Assembly: GCA_019347785.1 (NCBI GenBank)
Contig: JAHWKQ010000032.1
Span: 1 to 13,918, forward strand
Direction: 5' to 3'
From: Actinomycetota bacterium
GTDB taxonomy: Bacteria; Actinomycetota; Nitriliruptoria; Euzebyales; Egibacteraceae
Length of the DNA stretch: 13,918 bases
The notes under the pieces are model-generated. The model saw only the letters and a list, made by a program, of their open reading frames with translations. It ran no database searches and had not been told where the DNA came from. Each line of letters opens with the position of its first letter. Position 1 is the stretch's first letter. The position numbers and the translations under genes are program-made. This document shows, in pieces, positions 7,030 to 13,209 of the stretch.

Positions 7030-7046
7030 GCCGGGCGGGTCCCGGC
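7030..7046 (+). other. GC-rich hairpin before rpsH
   Basis: GCCGGG-CGGGT-CCCGGC forms a perfect six-base stem with a five-base loop in the 56-base gap between rpsN and rpsH, seven bases before the GAGGAG ribosome-binding site of S8. No run of T follows, so it is not a typical terminator. It may be an mRNA processing or translational element, or chance in such GC-rich DNA. Confidence 0.35.
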
Positions 7047-7065
7047 GTCCCCGAGGAGCGTCACA

Positions 7066-7464
7066 ATGGTCATGACCGATCCGGTTGCGGACATGCTCAC
7101 GCGGATCCGCAACGCCAACATCGCCTACAAGGACGAGCTGCACATGCCGTCGTCGAAGCTGAAGGCGGCGATCGCCGACATCCTCAAGCAGGAGGGGTAC
7201 ATCCGCGACTTCGTCGTGGACGCCACCCGGCCCCAGGCCACCCTGCGCATGGCGCTGAAGTACTCGCCGGGCCGCGAGCGCGCGATCGCCGGCCTGCGCC
7301 GGGTGTCCAGGCCCGGCCTGCGGGTGTACGCCAAGCGCGATCAGATCCCCCGCGTCCTGGGAGGGCTGGGGGTCGCCATCATCTCGACGTCGGCCGGCGT
7401 GATGACCGACCGGGACGCCCGCAGGTCGCGCGTCGGGGGTGAGGTGCTGGCCTATGTGTGGTGA
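7066..7464 (+). CDS. rpsH: 30S ribosomal protein S8
   Basis: This is a 132-residue protein of normal length. S8 binds 16S rRNA helix 21; in E. coli it also represses the spc operon by binding its mRNA. The start region TDPVADMLTRIRNAN, the middle SSKLKAAIADILKQEGYI and the C-terminal GLGVAIISTSAGVMTDRDAR are family signatures. Two close ATGs are possible (7066 and 7072). The first is preferred because GAGGAG (7053-7058) lies seven bases before it. A perfect GC-rich hairpin lies just upstream at 7030-7046. Confidence 0.96.
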   Translation: MVMTDPVADMLTRIRNANIAYKDELHMPSSKLKAAIADILKQEGYIRDFVVDATRPQATLRMALKYSPGRERAIAGLRRVSRPGLRVYAKRDQIPRVLGGLGVAIISTSAGVMTDRDARRSRVGGEVLAYVW

Positions 7465-7481
7465 GGCGCCGGCCGGGCGCC
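7465..7481 (+). other. GC-rich inverted repeat between rpsH and rplF
   Basis: GGCGCC-GGCCG-GGCGCC gives a six-base stem with a five-base loop, starting at the first base after the rpsH stop and ending just before the GGAGGG ribosome-binding site of L6. There is no T tract, so termination is unlikely. It has the same stem and loop sizes as the hairpin before rpsH. A chance origin is possible because GGCGCC is itself a palindrome. Confidence 0.3.
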
Positions 7482-7494
7482 GGAGGGCGCGATC

Positions 7495-8031
7495 ATGAGC
7501 CGCATCGGGAAGGAGCCCGTCGCCATCCCCGACGGGGTGCGCGTCAGCGTCGAGGACGGGGTCGTCCGCGTCGAGGGCCCCCGCGGGTCGTTGACCCAGC
7601 GGATCCCCGCCGGGGTCGACGTCGCGGTGGAGGAGTCCCGCGTGGTGGTCACGCGCCCCGACGACGAGCGCGAGCACCGGGCCCGTCACGGGCTCGTGCG
7701 CTCCCTCGTCGCCAACATGGTCACCGGGGTCACCCAGGGCTTCGAGCGGCGGCTGGAGATCACCGGCGTCGGCTACCGGGTCGCCGCGCGCGGTTCCGGG
7801 CTGACCATCCAGGCCGGGTACAGTCACCCTGTCCAGGTCGACGCGCCGGAGGGCATCACGTTCGACGTGCCGTCGCCGACGCGGATCACCGTCTCCGGCC
7901 ACGACAAGCAGGCGGTCGGACAGGTGGCCGCCGACATCCGCGCGATCCGCCCGCCGGAGCCCTACAAGGGCAAGGGCATCCGCTACGCGGGCGAGCAGAT
8001 CCGCCGCAAGTCCGGCAAGGCCGCGGGCTAG
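7495..8031 (+). CDS. rplF: 50S ribosomal protein L6
   Basis: This is a 178-residue protein of usual length with the two repeated L6 domains. L6 lies at the base of the L7/L12 stalk near the sarcin-ricin loop, where translation factors bind. It starts MSRIGKEPVAIPDGVRVSVE and has NMVTGVTQGFERRLEITGVG at the domain junction. The end, PEPYKGKGIRYAGEQIRRK at about residues 154-172, is the strongest family motif. GGAGGG lies about 7 bases before the ATG, just after a possible hairpin at 7465-7481. Confidence 0.97.
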   Translation: MSRIGKEPVAIPDGVRVSVEDGVVRVEGPRGSLTQRIPAGVDVAVEESRVVVTRPDDEREHRARHGLVRSLVANMVTGVTQGFERRLEITGVGYRVAARGSGLTIQAGYSHPVQVDAPEGITFDVPSPTRITVSGHDKQAVGQVAADIRAIRPPEPYKGKGIRYAGEQIRRKSGKAAG

Positions 8032-8071
8032 CCGGTACCGGTCACCCCTCCGGGAGCGAGAGACGAAGACG

Positions 8072-8440
8072 ATGGACCCTCGACACAAGCGGCAGGCGCG
8101 CCGGCGCCGGCACGTCCGGGCGCGCGCCCGCCTGCGGGGCACGCCCGAGCGCCCGCGCCTGTCGGTGTACCGGTCGAACGCCGCGATCTACGCCCAGGTC
8201 ATCGACGACCTGGCGGGTCATACGATGGTGGCCGCCTCCAGCCTGGACGAGGGGGTGGCCACCGACGCCGGCCCCGAGGGCGGCAAGACCGCCCTGGCCC
8301 ACGCCGTCGGTCGGCTGGTGGCCGAGCGGGCGCGTGAGCGCGGGGTCGAGGTCGTCGTCTTCGACCGAGGCGGCAACCGCTACCACGGACGCGTGCGGGC
8401 GCTCGCGGAGGGCGCCCGGGAGGCCGGCCTGCGCCTGTAG
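8072..8440 (+). CDS. rplR: 50S ribosomal protein L18
   Basis: This is a 122-residue protein. L18 binds 5S rRNA and, with L5, docks it into the central protuberance. The basic N-terminus (RHKRQARRRRHVRARARLRG) is followed by the signature TPERPRLSVYRSNAAIYAQV, and the C-terminal part has VVVFDRGGNRYHGRVRALAE, ending GLRL. A ten-base perfect palindrome, CCGGTACCGG, directly follows the rplF stop in the 40-base gap upstream. The ribosome-binding sequence is modest (GGGAGCGAGAG). Confidence 0.96.
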   Translation: MDPRHKRQARRRRHVRARARLRGTPERPRLSVYRSNAAIYAQVIDDLAGHTMVAASSLDEGVATDAGPEGGKTALAHAVGRLVAERARERGVEVVVFDRGGNRYHGRVRALAEGAREAGLRL

Positions 8441-8470
8441 GCGAGACGGCACGACGAACAGGGAGACGTG

Positions 8471-9046
8471 ATGGCAGTTTCATCGGGCGGCGGGCGGCGC
8501 GGGCGCGGCCGCGGCCGGGACCGCGAGGAGGAGCGCAGTCCGTACGAGGAGCGCGTCGTCGCGATCAACCGCGTGGCCAAGGTCGTCAAGGGCGGCCGGC
8601 GCTTCTCGTTCACCGCGCTTGTCGTCGTGGGCGACCAGGCCGGCACGGTCGGGGTCGGGTACGGCAAGGCCAAAGAGGTGCCCGCGGCGATCCAGAAGGG
8701 GGTCGAGGAGGCGAAGAAGAACTTCTTCGTCGTCCCCATGATCGAGCGCACGATCGTCCACCCGGTGCTCGGCCAGGAGGGCGCCGGCAGGGTCATCCTC
8801 AAGCCGGCGGCTCCCGGGACCGGCGTCATCGCCGGCGGGCCGGTCCGGGCGGTGCTGGAGTGCGCCGGCATCAGGGACGTGCTCGCCAAGTCGCTCGGCA
8901 CGGCCAACCCCATCAACGTGGTGCACGCGGTGGTCAGCGCCCTGCAGTCGCTGCGCGACCCCGTCGAGGTGACCCGCATGCGGGGTCTGCAGGCCGAGGA
9001 CGTCATGCCGCGCAAGATGCGCGAGAGCATGGAGGCCAAGGCGTGA
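8471..9046 (+). CDS. rpsE: 30S ribosomal protein S5
   Basis: This is a 191-residue protein. S5 sits at the mRNA entry pore and affects decoding accuracy. The first 20 or so residues are a glycine/arginine-rich leader (GRRGRGRGRDREEER) before the double-stranded-RNA-binding-like domain. VVKGGRRFSFTALVVVGD at residues 38-55 includes the loop where spectinomycin resistance arises in other species. The C-terminal domain has GTGVIAGGPVRAVLECAGI and SLGTANPINVVHAVVSAL. The ATG at 8471 is preferred over the GTG just before it (8468) because GGGAG lies about 5 bases upstream. The stop overlaps rpmD as GTGA. Confidence 0.96.
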   Translation: MAVSSGGGRRGRGRGRDREEERSPYEERVVAINRVAKVVKGGRRFSFTALVVVGDQAGTVGVGYGKAKEVPAAIQKGVEEAKKNFFVVPMIERTIVHPVLGQEGAGRVILKPAAPGTGVIAGGPVRAVLECAGIRDVLAKSLGTANPINVVHAVVSALQSLRDPVEVTRMRGLQAEDVMPRKMRESMEAKA

Positions 9047-9255
9047 GTAGCCACATCCGGATCACCCAGGTGCGCAGCCCCATCGGCGCCAAGGACGCGC
9101 AGCGCCGGACCCTGCGGGCCCTCGGCCTGCGCCGGGTGCGCCATACCGTGTCCCAGCCCGACCGGCCGGAGATCCGCGGCATGATCGCCAGGGTGGCGCA
9201 CCTGGTGGACGTCCGCCATCCGGGCGGGCGGGACCGAGGAGAGGAGCCGACATGA
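9043..9255 (+). CDS. rpmD: 50S ribosomal protein L30
   Basis: This is a 70-residue protein starting with GTG inside the end of rpsE (GTGA overlap). L30 is a small 50S protein absent from some bacterial groups. It reads SSHIRITQVRSPIGAKDAQR, then TLRALGLRRVRHTVSQPDRP, then IRGMIARVAHLVDV, which is the standard three-block pattern. The last ten or so residues (PGGRDRGEEPT) are a hydrophilic extension. GGAGG near the rpsE end (9031-9035) is 7 bases before the GTG. Its own stop overlaps the rplO ATG as ATGA, so S5, L30 and L15 are translated as a coupled set. Confidence 0.94.
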   Translation: MSSHIRITQVRSPIGAKDAQRRTLRALGLRRVRHTVSQPDRPEIRGMIARVAHLVDVRHPGGRDRGEEPT

Positions 9256-9710
9256 AGCTCCACGAGCTGCGGCCCGCCCCGGGCGCCCGTCGCCCCCGCA
9301 GGCGCAAGGGCCGCGGCATCGCCGCTGGCAAGGGCAAGACGGCGGGCCGGGGCACCAAGGGCACGGGCGCGCGGGGACGGATGCCGGCCGGCTTCGAGGG
9401 TGGCCAGATGCCGTTGCAGCGGCGCCTGCCCAAGCTGCCCGGCTTCACGCCCCGCAACCGGGTCGAGTACGCCACCGTCAACCTCGCCCGCCTGCAGGGG
9501 GCCTTCGCCGACGGCGACGAGGTCACCCCGGAGGTGCTGCGGGCACGCGGCCTGGTTCGCCGCGGCGCCGCCCCGGTCAAGGTGCTCGGCAACGGCGACC
9601 TGACCGTGCGGCTGGACGTCAGCGCCCACGCCTTCTCCCGGTCGGCACGGCGCAAGATCGAGGCGGCGGACGGTCGGGTGCGCGTCACGCCGCCGCGCCC
9701 GGGCGCGTAG
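9252..9710 (+). CDS. rplO: 50S ribosomal protein L15
   Basis: This is a 152-residue protein. L15 is a late-assembly 50S protein whose long basic N-terminal arm threads into 23S rRNA. The start MKLHELRPAPGARRPRRRKG and the glycine-rich arm GRGIAAGKGKTAGRGTKG at residues 20-37 are diagnostic, followed by FEGGQMPLQRRLPKLPGF. The C-terminal globular half ends with SAHAFSRSARRKIEAADG. GAGGAG (9238-9243) lies eight bases before the ATG, inside rpmD. The stop is four bases before the secY start. Confidence 0.96.
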   Translation: MKLHELRPAPGARRPRRRKGRGIAAGKGKTAGRGTKGTGARGRMPAGFEGGQMPLQRRLPKLPGFTPRNRVEYATVNLARLQGAFADGDEVTPEVLRARGLVRRGAAPVKVLGNGDLTVRLDVSAHAFSRSARRKIEAADGRVRVTPPRPGA

Positions 9711-9714
9711 CGCG

Positions 9715-11010
9715 ATGCTGCGGGCCTTCGCCAACGCCTTCAAGGTCCCGGACCTGCGGGGCAAGATCCTGTTCACACTGGCGATCATCGCCGTCTACCG
9801 GTTCGGCTCGTTCGTGCCGATCCCCGGCGTGGACTACACGGTGCTGCGCGCCGCCGTGGCCGAGGCCAGCGTCACGGGCGTGGCCGCGCTGGTGAACCTG
9901 TTCTCCGGCGGCGCGCTCACCCAGCTGGCGGTGTTCGCGCTGGGCATCATGCCCTACATCACCGCGAGCATCATCATGCAGCTGCTCACCGTGGTCATCC
10001 CGAAGCTGGAGCAGCTGCAGAAGGAGGGCGAGACCGGCACCCGCAAGATCACCCAGTGGACCCGCTACCTGACGGTCGGGCTGGCGGTGGTGCAGTCGTT
10101 CGGCCTGCTGACGATCATCCGCACCGGCGCCTCGCAGCTGTTCGGTCAGCCGGTGCCGGGGCTGATCCCCAACGACTCGCTGCCGTTGCTCGCTCTCATG
10201 GTGCTGACCCTGACGGCCGGGACGGCGTTCATCATGTGGCTCGGCGAGCTGATCACCCAACGGGGGATCGGCAACGGCATGTCGCTGATCATCTTCGCGG
10301 CGATCATCTCCGAGATCCCCTCGCAGGGGAACCAGATCCTGCAGAGCGAGAGCGGGCCCGTGCTGTTGCCGGTCGTGTTCCTGATCGGGCTGGTGCTGGT
10401 GGTCGGCGTCGTCTTCGTCGAGCAGGGCCAGCGGCGCATCCCGGTGCAGTACGCCAAGCGGCAGGTGGGCCGGCGCATGTACGGCGGCAGCTCGACCTAC
10501 ATCCCGCTGAAGGTCAACCAGTCCGGGGTCATCCCCATCATCTTCGCCTCGTCGCTGCTGTACCTGCCGACCCTGGCGTCGACGGCGGTCGCGAGCCCGG
10601 GGTTCACCGACTTCATCAACCGCTACTTCGCCAACACGGGCCACCCGGTGTACGTCCTCACGTACTTCGGCCTGGTCGTGTTCTTCGCCTACTTCTACAC
10701 GGCCATCACGTTCAACCCGGTCGACGTGGCCGACAACATGAAGAAGTACGGCGGTTTCATCCCGGGCATCCGGCCCGGGCGGCCGACCGCGGAGCACCTC
10801 GACCGGGTGCTCACCCGGATCACGTTGCCCGGGTCGCTGTACCTGGCCACGCTGGCGATCCTGCCGCTCATCGTGTTCAGCGTGGCCCGTATCCCTTTCC
10901 CGTTCGGGGGCGCCGCGCTGCTCATCGTGGTAGGTGTCGCCCTGGAGACGATGAAGCAGGTCGAGAGCCAGCTGATGCAGCGGCACTACGAGGGCTTCCT
11001 GCGCGGCTAG
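9715..11010 (+). CDS. secY: Preprotein translocase subunit SecY
   Basis: This is a 431-residue membrane protein, a normal SecY length, with ten predicted membrane spans. SecY is the channel through which SecA or the ribosome pushes proteins across or into the cytoplasmic membrane. Visible signatures are YRFGSFVPIPGVD after the first span, NLFSGGALTQLAVFALGIMP, the cytoplasmic loop RRIPVQYAKRQVGRRMYGG (YAKRQ at 246-250), and GGFIPGIRPGRPT, whose Arg353 matches the E. coli Arg357 needed for SecA-driven export. The ATG lies four bases after the rplO stop, and I see no Shine-Dalgarno sequence in the bases before it. Coupling to L15 translation is the likely way in. Confidence 0.97.
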   Translation: MLRAFANAFKVPDLRGKILFTLAIIAVYRFGSFVPIPGVDYTVLRAAVAEASVTGVAALVNLFSGGALTQLAVFALGIMPYITASIIMQLLTVVIPKLEQLQKEGETGTRKITQWTRYLTVGLAVVQSFGLLTIIRTGASQLFGQPVPGLIPNDSLPLLALMVLTLTAGTAFIMWLGELITQRGIGNGMSLIIFAAIISEIPSQGNQILQSESGPVLLPVVFLIGLVLVVGVVFVEQGQRRIPVQYAKRQVGRRMYGGSSTYIPLKVNQSGVIPIIFASSLLYLPTLASTAVASPGFTDFINRYFANTGHPVYVLTYFGLVVFFAYFYTAITFNPVDVADNMKKYGGFIPGIRPGRPTAEHLDRVLTRITLPGSLYLATLAILPLIVFSVARIPFPFGGAALLIVVGVALETMKQVESQLMQRHYEGFLRG

Positions 11011-11049
11011 CCACGGCCGCCCGGAGCGCGCGGGATGAAGGGAGAGACG

Positions 11050-11631
11050 GTGCGACTGGTGCTGTTGGGCCCGCCGGGGGCGGGCAAGGGGACCCAGGCG
11101 GCGCGCCTGGCGCGGCGCTACGGCATCCCCCACGTGGCGACCGGGGACATCTTCCGCGAGAACGTGCGCGAGGAGACGGACCTGGGGCGCACGGCCGCGG
11201 AGTACATGGACCGCGGGGACCTGGTCCCCGACGAGATCGTCATCGAGATGGTCACGGCCCGCCTGGCCGAGGACGACGCGGCGGAGGGCTTCCTGCTCGA
11301 CGGCTTCCCGCGCACCGTGGGGCAGGCCGAGGCGCTGGAATCGACCCTGGCCGAGCGGGGCACGCCCCTGGACGGCGTGCTGAGCTTCGCGGTCACCGAC
11401 GAGGAGATCCACCGGCGGCTGGCCGGCCGGCGCGACGAGGAGGGCCGCTCGGACGACACCGACGAGGCGATCGAGCAGCGCCTGAACGAGTACCGGGACA
11501 AGACCCAGCCGCTGGAGCGCTTCTACGAAGAGCGTGGGCTGCTGCGCGAGATCGACGCGGTGGGCGACGTCGACGAGGTGTTCGGGCGCGCCACCGGCGT
11601 CGTCGGGGACCTGGCGGGGAGCCGCACGTGA
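11050..11631 (+). CDS. adk: Adenylate kinase
   Basis: This cytoplasmic enzyme catalyses ATP + AMP to 2 ADP. From the GTG at 11050 it has 193 residues and begins MRLVLLGPPGAGKGTQ, matching the usual start, with AAGGGAG (11038-11044) five bases upstream. An ATG at 11035 would add MKGET and is the alternative start. The P-loop is GPPGAGKGT at residues 7-15; the AMP-binding region has ATGDIFRENV near 30-39 and LLDGFPRT at 82-89. The LID is the short type: GRRDEEGRSDDTDEAIEQRL near 126-145 has no four-cysteine zinc site and no long insertion. The gene follows secY by 39 bases and overlaps map as GTGA. Confidence 0.96.
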   Translation: MRLVLLGPPGAGKGTQAARLARRYGIPHVATGDIFRENVREETDLGRTAAEYMDRGDLVPDEIVIEMVTARLAEDDAAEGFLLDGFPRTVGQAEALESTLAERGTPLDGVLSFAVTDEEIHRRLAGRRDEEGRSDDTDEAIEQRLNEYRDKTQPLERFYEERGLLREIDAVGDVDEVFGRATGVVGDLAGSRT

Positions 11632-12467
11632 TCGTGCGCAAGTCGCCGGCCGAGGTCGAGCGCATGGCCGTGGCCGGCAAGGTGGTCGCGGACCTGCACG
11701 AGGTGCTGCGCGAGTCGCTGCGCCCCGGCATGTCCACCGCCGACCTCGACGAGATCGCCGAGCGGGAGGTGCGCTCCCGCGGGGCCGTTCCGTCCTTCAA
11801 GGGCTACCGCGGCTTTCCGGCGACGCTGTGCGTCTCGGTCAACCACCAGATCGTCCACGGCATCCCGTCGCCGGACGTGGTGCTGCGCGAGGGCGACCTG
11901 GTCAAGATCGACGCCGGGGCGATCGTCGACGGCTACCACGGCGACTCGGCGGTCACCTGGGTCGTCGGGGACGGCGACGTGCCCCCGGCCGTCCGCGACC
12001 TCGTCGAGCGGACCCGCGCGGCGCTGTGGAGCGGCTTGCGCCAGGCGCGCGCGGGACGGCGCCTGACCGACATCTCCGCCGCGGTGGAGTCGCATGCGCT
12101 GGCGCACGGCTACGGCGTCGTGCGTGAGTACGTGGGGCACGGCATCGGCCGGGCCCTGCACGAGGATCCCCAGGTGCCCAACTACGGGCGCCCGGGCCGC
12201 GGGCCGAAGCTGTCGCCGGGGCTGGTGCTCGCCGTGGAGCCCATGTTCAACCTGGGGGCGCCCGAGACCCGGCTGCTGGACGACGGCTGGACGGTCGTCA
12301 CCGCCGACGGGGAGCTGTCGTCGCACTGGGAGCACACCGTCGCCATCACTCCCGACGGCCCGTGGATCCTCACCGCCCGCTCCGACGAGCCGGCCTGGCC
12401 GTCGGTTGACGACCGGCTGGCGCCGGGCGGCGCCGTGCCCCACGTGGACGCCCCAGGACGGCGGTGA
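11628..12467 (+). CDS. map: Type I methionine aminopeptidase
   Basis: This 279-residue metalloprotease removes the starting methionine from new proteins. The GTG start overlaps the adk stop. All five metal ligands are in place: Asp95 (KIDAGAI), Asp106 (GYHGDSAVT), His171 (EYVGHGIGRALHEDP), Glu204 (VLAVEPMF) and Glu235 (SSHWEHTVAIT). His77 (QIVHGIPS) and His178 match the substrate-binding histidines. The last 40 or so residues go beyond the catalytic core as a loose tail (DEPAWPSVDDRLAPGG). There is no N-terminal zinc-finger extension of the kind found in some actinobacterial MetAP proteins. The gene after map in most Actinobacteria is infA, and that gene is missing here. Confidence 0.96.
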   Translation: MIVRKSPAEVERMAVAGKVVADLHEVLRESLRPGMSTADLDEIAEREVRSRGAVPSFKGYRGFPATLCVSVNHQIVHGIPSPDVVLREGDLVKIDAGAIVDGYHGDSAVTWVVGDGDVPPAVRDLVERTRAALWSGLRQARAGRRLTDISAAVESHALAHGYGVVREYVGHGIGRALHEDPQVPNYGRPGRGPKLSPGLVLAVEPMFNLGAPETRLLDDGWTVVTADGELSSHWEHTVAITPDGPWILTARSDEPAWPSVDDRLAPGGAVPHVDAPGRR

Positions 12468-12473
12468 TAGCCT
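12445..12473 (+). promoter_or_regulatory. Candidate housekeeping-sigma promoter for the rpmJ-rpsM-rpsK-rpsD cluster
   Basis: TGGACG (12445-12450) and TAGCCT (12468-12473) are separated by exactly 17 bases. The second hexamer is preceded by TGA, giving an extended -10 form (TGN-TAGCCT). Against the actinobacterial consensus TTGAC(N) / TA(N3)T, the -35 differs at one key base and the -10 keeps TA and the final T. The -10 begins right after the map stop codon, and transcription would begin around 12480. It lies in front of the only long gap in the window, where the alpha cluster begins. This was found by eye only. Confidence 0.5.
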
Positions 12474-12632
12474 GGGCCGACGGCCTCGTGGCGTTGCCCA
12501 TCGTGGCGCGCCACCGGGGTCTTCCATGCTGCCCGACTCCCCGACTCTCCCGCGAGCGGCTCCTGTGCGTGCCACGGCGTCATACGGCGTCCGGGCGGCG
12601 ACCGGAACGTCTCTCGGTCACGAGGCGAGACC
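12474..12632 (+). promoter_or_regulatory. Leader region between map and rpmJ, in place of infA
   Basis: This is the longest gap in the window (165 bases from the map stop to the rpmJ ATG). It does not encode IF-1 in any frame and has no obvious infA remnant. It holds a 7-base direct repeat CGTGGCG (12487-12493 and 12502-12508), a perfect palindrome GTGGCGCGCCAC (12503-12514), and a later GCCACG (12571-12576) able to pair with either repeat copy. Next to the start codon, CTCG-GTCA-CGAG (12613-12624), or GTCTC with GAGAC (12609-12613 and 12627-12631), would hide the GAGG sequence upstream of rpmJ. An open frame, 12526-12636, could encode 36 residues. Regulation by a ribosomal protein is possible but unproven. 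Confidence 0.35.
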
Positions 12633-12746
12633 ATGAAAGTCCAGGCGTCCGTCAAGAGGATCTGCGAGAAGTGCCGCATCATCCGCCGCAACGGCAGGGT
12701 GATGGTGATCTGCAGCAATCCGCGGCACAAGCAGCGACAGGGCTAG
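12633..12746 (+). CDS. rpmJ: 50S ribosomal protein L36 (zinc-binding form)
   Basis: This is a 37-residue protein, the smallest gene here. L36 is a zinc-ribbon protein that binds 23S rRNA late in 50S assembly. It reads MKVQASVKRICEKCRIIRR and then NGRVMVICSNPRHKQRQG, with the complete ligand set Cys11, Cys14, Cys27 and His32, so it is the zinc (C+) form. Homologues usually start MKV(R/N)PSVK; Gln4-Ala5 is a small departure. GAGGCGAG lies just before the ATG as a weak ribosome-binding site that may be folded into a hairpin. It normally follows infA and precedes rpsM; only the second neighbour is present. Confidence 0.96.
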   Translation: MKVQASVKRICEKCRIIRRNGRVMVICSNPRHKQRQG

Positions 12747-12778
12747 GCGCCTGCCCCCATCGGAAGGAAGCGACAGGC

Positions 12779-13162
12779 ATGGCACGGATCGCCGGCGTCG
12801 ATCTGCCCCGCGACAAGCGCGTGGAGATCAGCCTGACCTACATCTACGGCATGGGCAGGACCCGCTCGCGGCAGACGCTGATCGGCACCGGCGTGCACCC
12901 GTCGGTGCGCGTCCGCGACCTGAGCGACGACGACGTCCGCCGGCTGCGCGACTGGATCGACGGCCACTTCAAGGTCGAGGGCGACCTGCGCCGCGAGAGG
13001 GCGCAGGACATCAAGCGCAAGGTGGAGATCGGCAGCTACCAGGGCACCCGCCACCGCCGGGGGCTGCCGGTGCGCGGACAGCGCACGCACACCAACGCCC
13101 GCACGCGCAAGGGCCCGCGCCGCACGGTCGGCGGCCTGAAGAAGAAGGTCCGCAAGGCATGA
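12779..13162 (+). CDS. rpsM: 30S ribosomal protein S13
   Basis: This is a 127-residue protein of usual length. S13 is at the top of the 30S head, forms bridges to L5 and touches P-site tRNA with its tail. It starts MARIAGVDLPRDKRVEISLT, then YIYGMGRTRSRQTLIGTGVH, which is the helix-two-turn-helix signature; the tail GLPVRGQRTHTNARTRKG begins near residue 95. It ends in a lysine-rich stretch. GGAAGGAAG (12762-12770) is a strong ribosome-binding sequence 8 bases before the ATG. Confidence 0.97.
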   Translation: MARIAGVDLPRDKRVEISLTYIYGMGRTRSRQTLIGTGVHPSVRVRDLSDDDVRRLRDWIDGHFKVEGDLRRERAQDIKRKVEIGSYQGTRHRRGLPVRGQRTHTNARTRKGPRRTVGGLKKKVRKA

Positions 13163-13209
13163 TCCGGCGAGGCCGCCGCTGATGGTGCGGGGATAGGGAA
13201 AGACACCGG

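Noticed and set aside
8032..8041. Perfect palindrome CCGGTACCGG after rplF, considered as operator or terminator
   Set aside because: It is too short for a terminator stem with a loop and has no T tract; a ten-base palindrome is not surprising at this GC content.
6190..8142. Very long open frame on the minus strand (650 codons)
   Set aside because: It lies opposite five well-recognised ribosomal genes; antisense frames stay open in GC-rich DNA because stop codons are rare. Its translation is low-complexity (Arg, Asp, His, Ala) with no family signature.
9685..11412. Minus-strand open frame of 575 codons opposite secY and adk
   Set aside because: Rich in Gln, Asp, His and Arg because it mirrors SecY hydrophobic codons; no domain and no promoter seen.
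10056..11627. In-frame upstream extension of map through secY and adk
   Set aside because: Open frame only by GC bias; MetAP homology starts at 11628 with a GTGA overlap.
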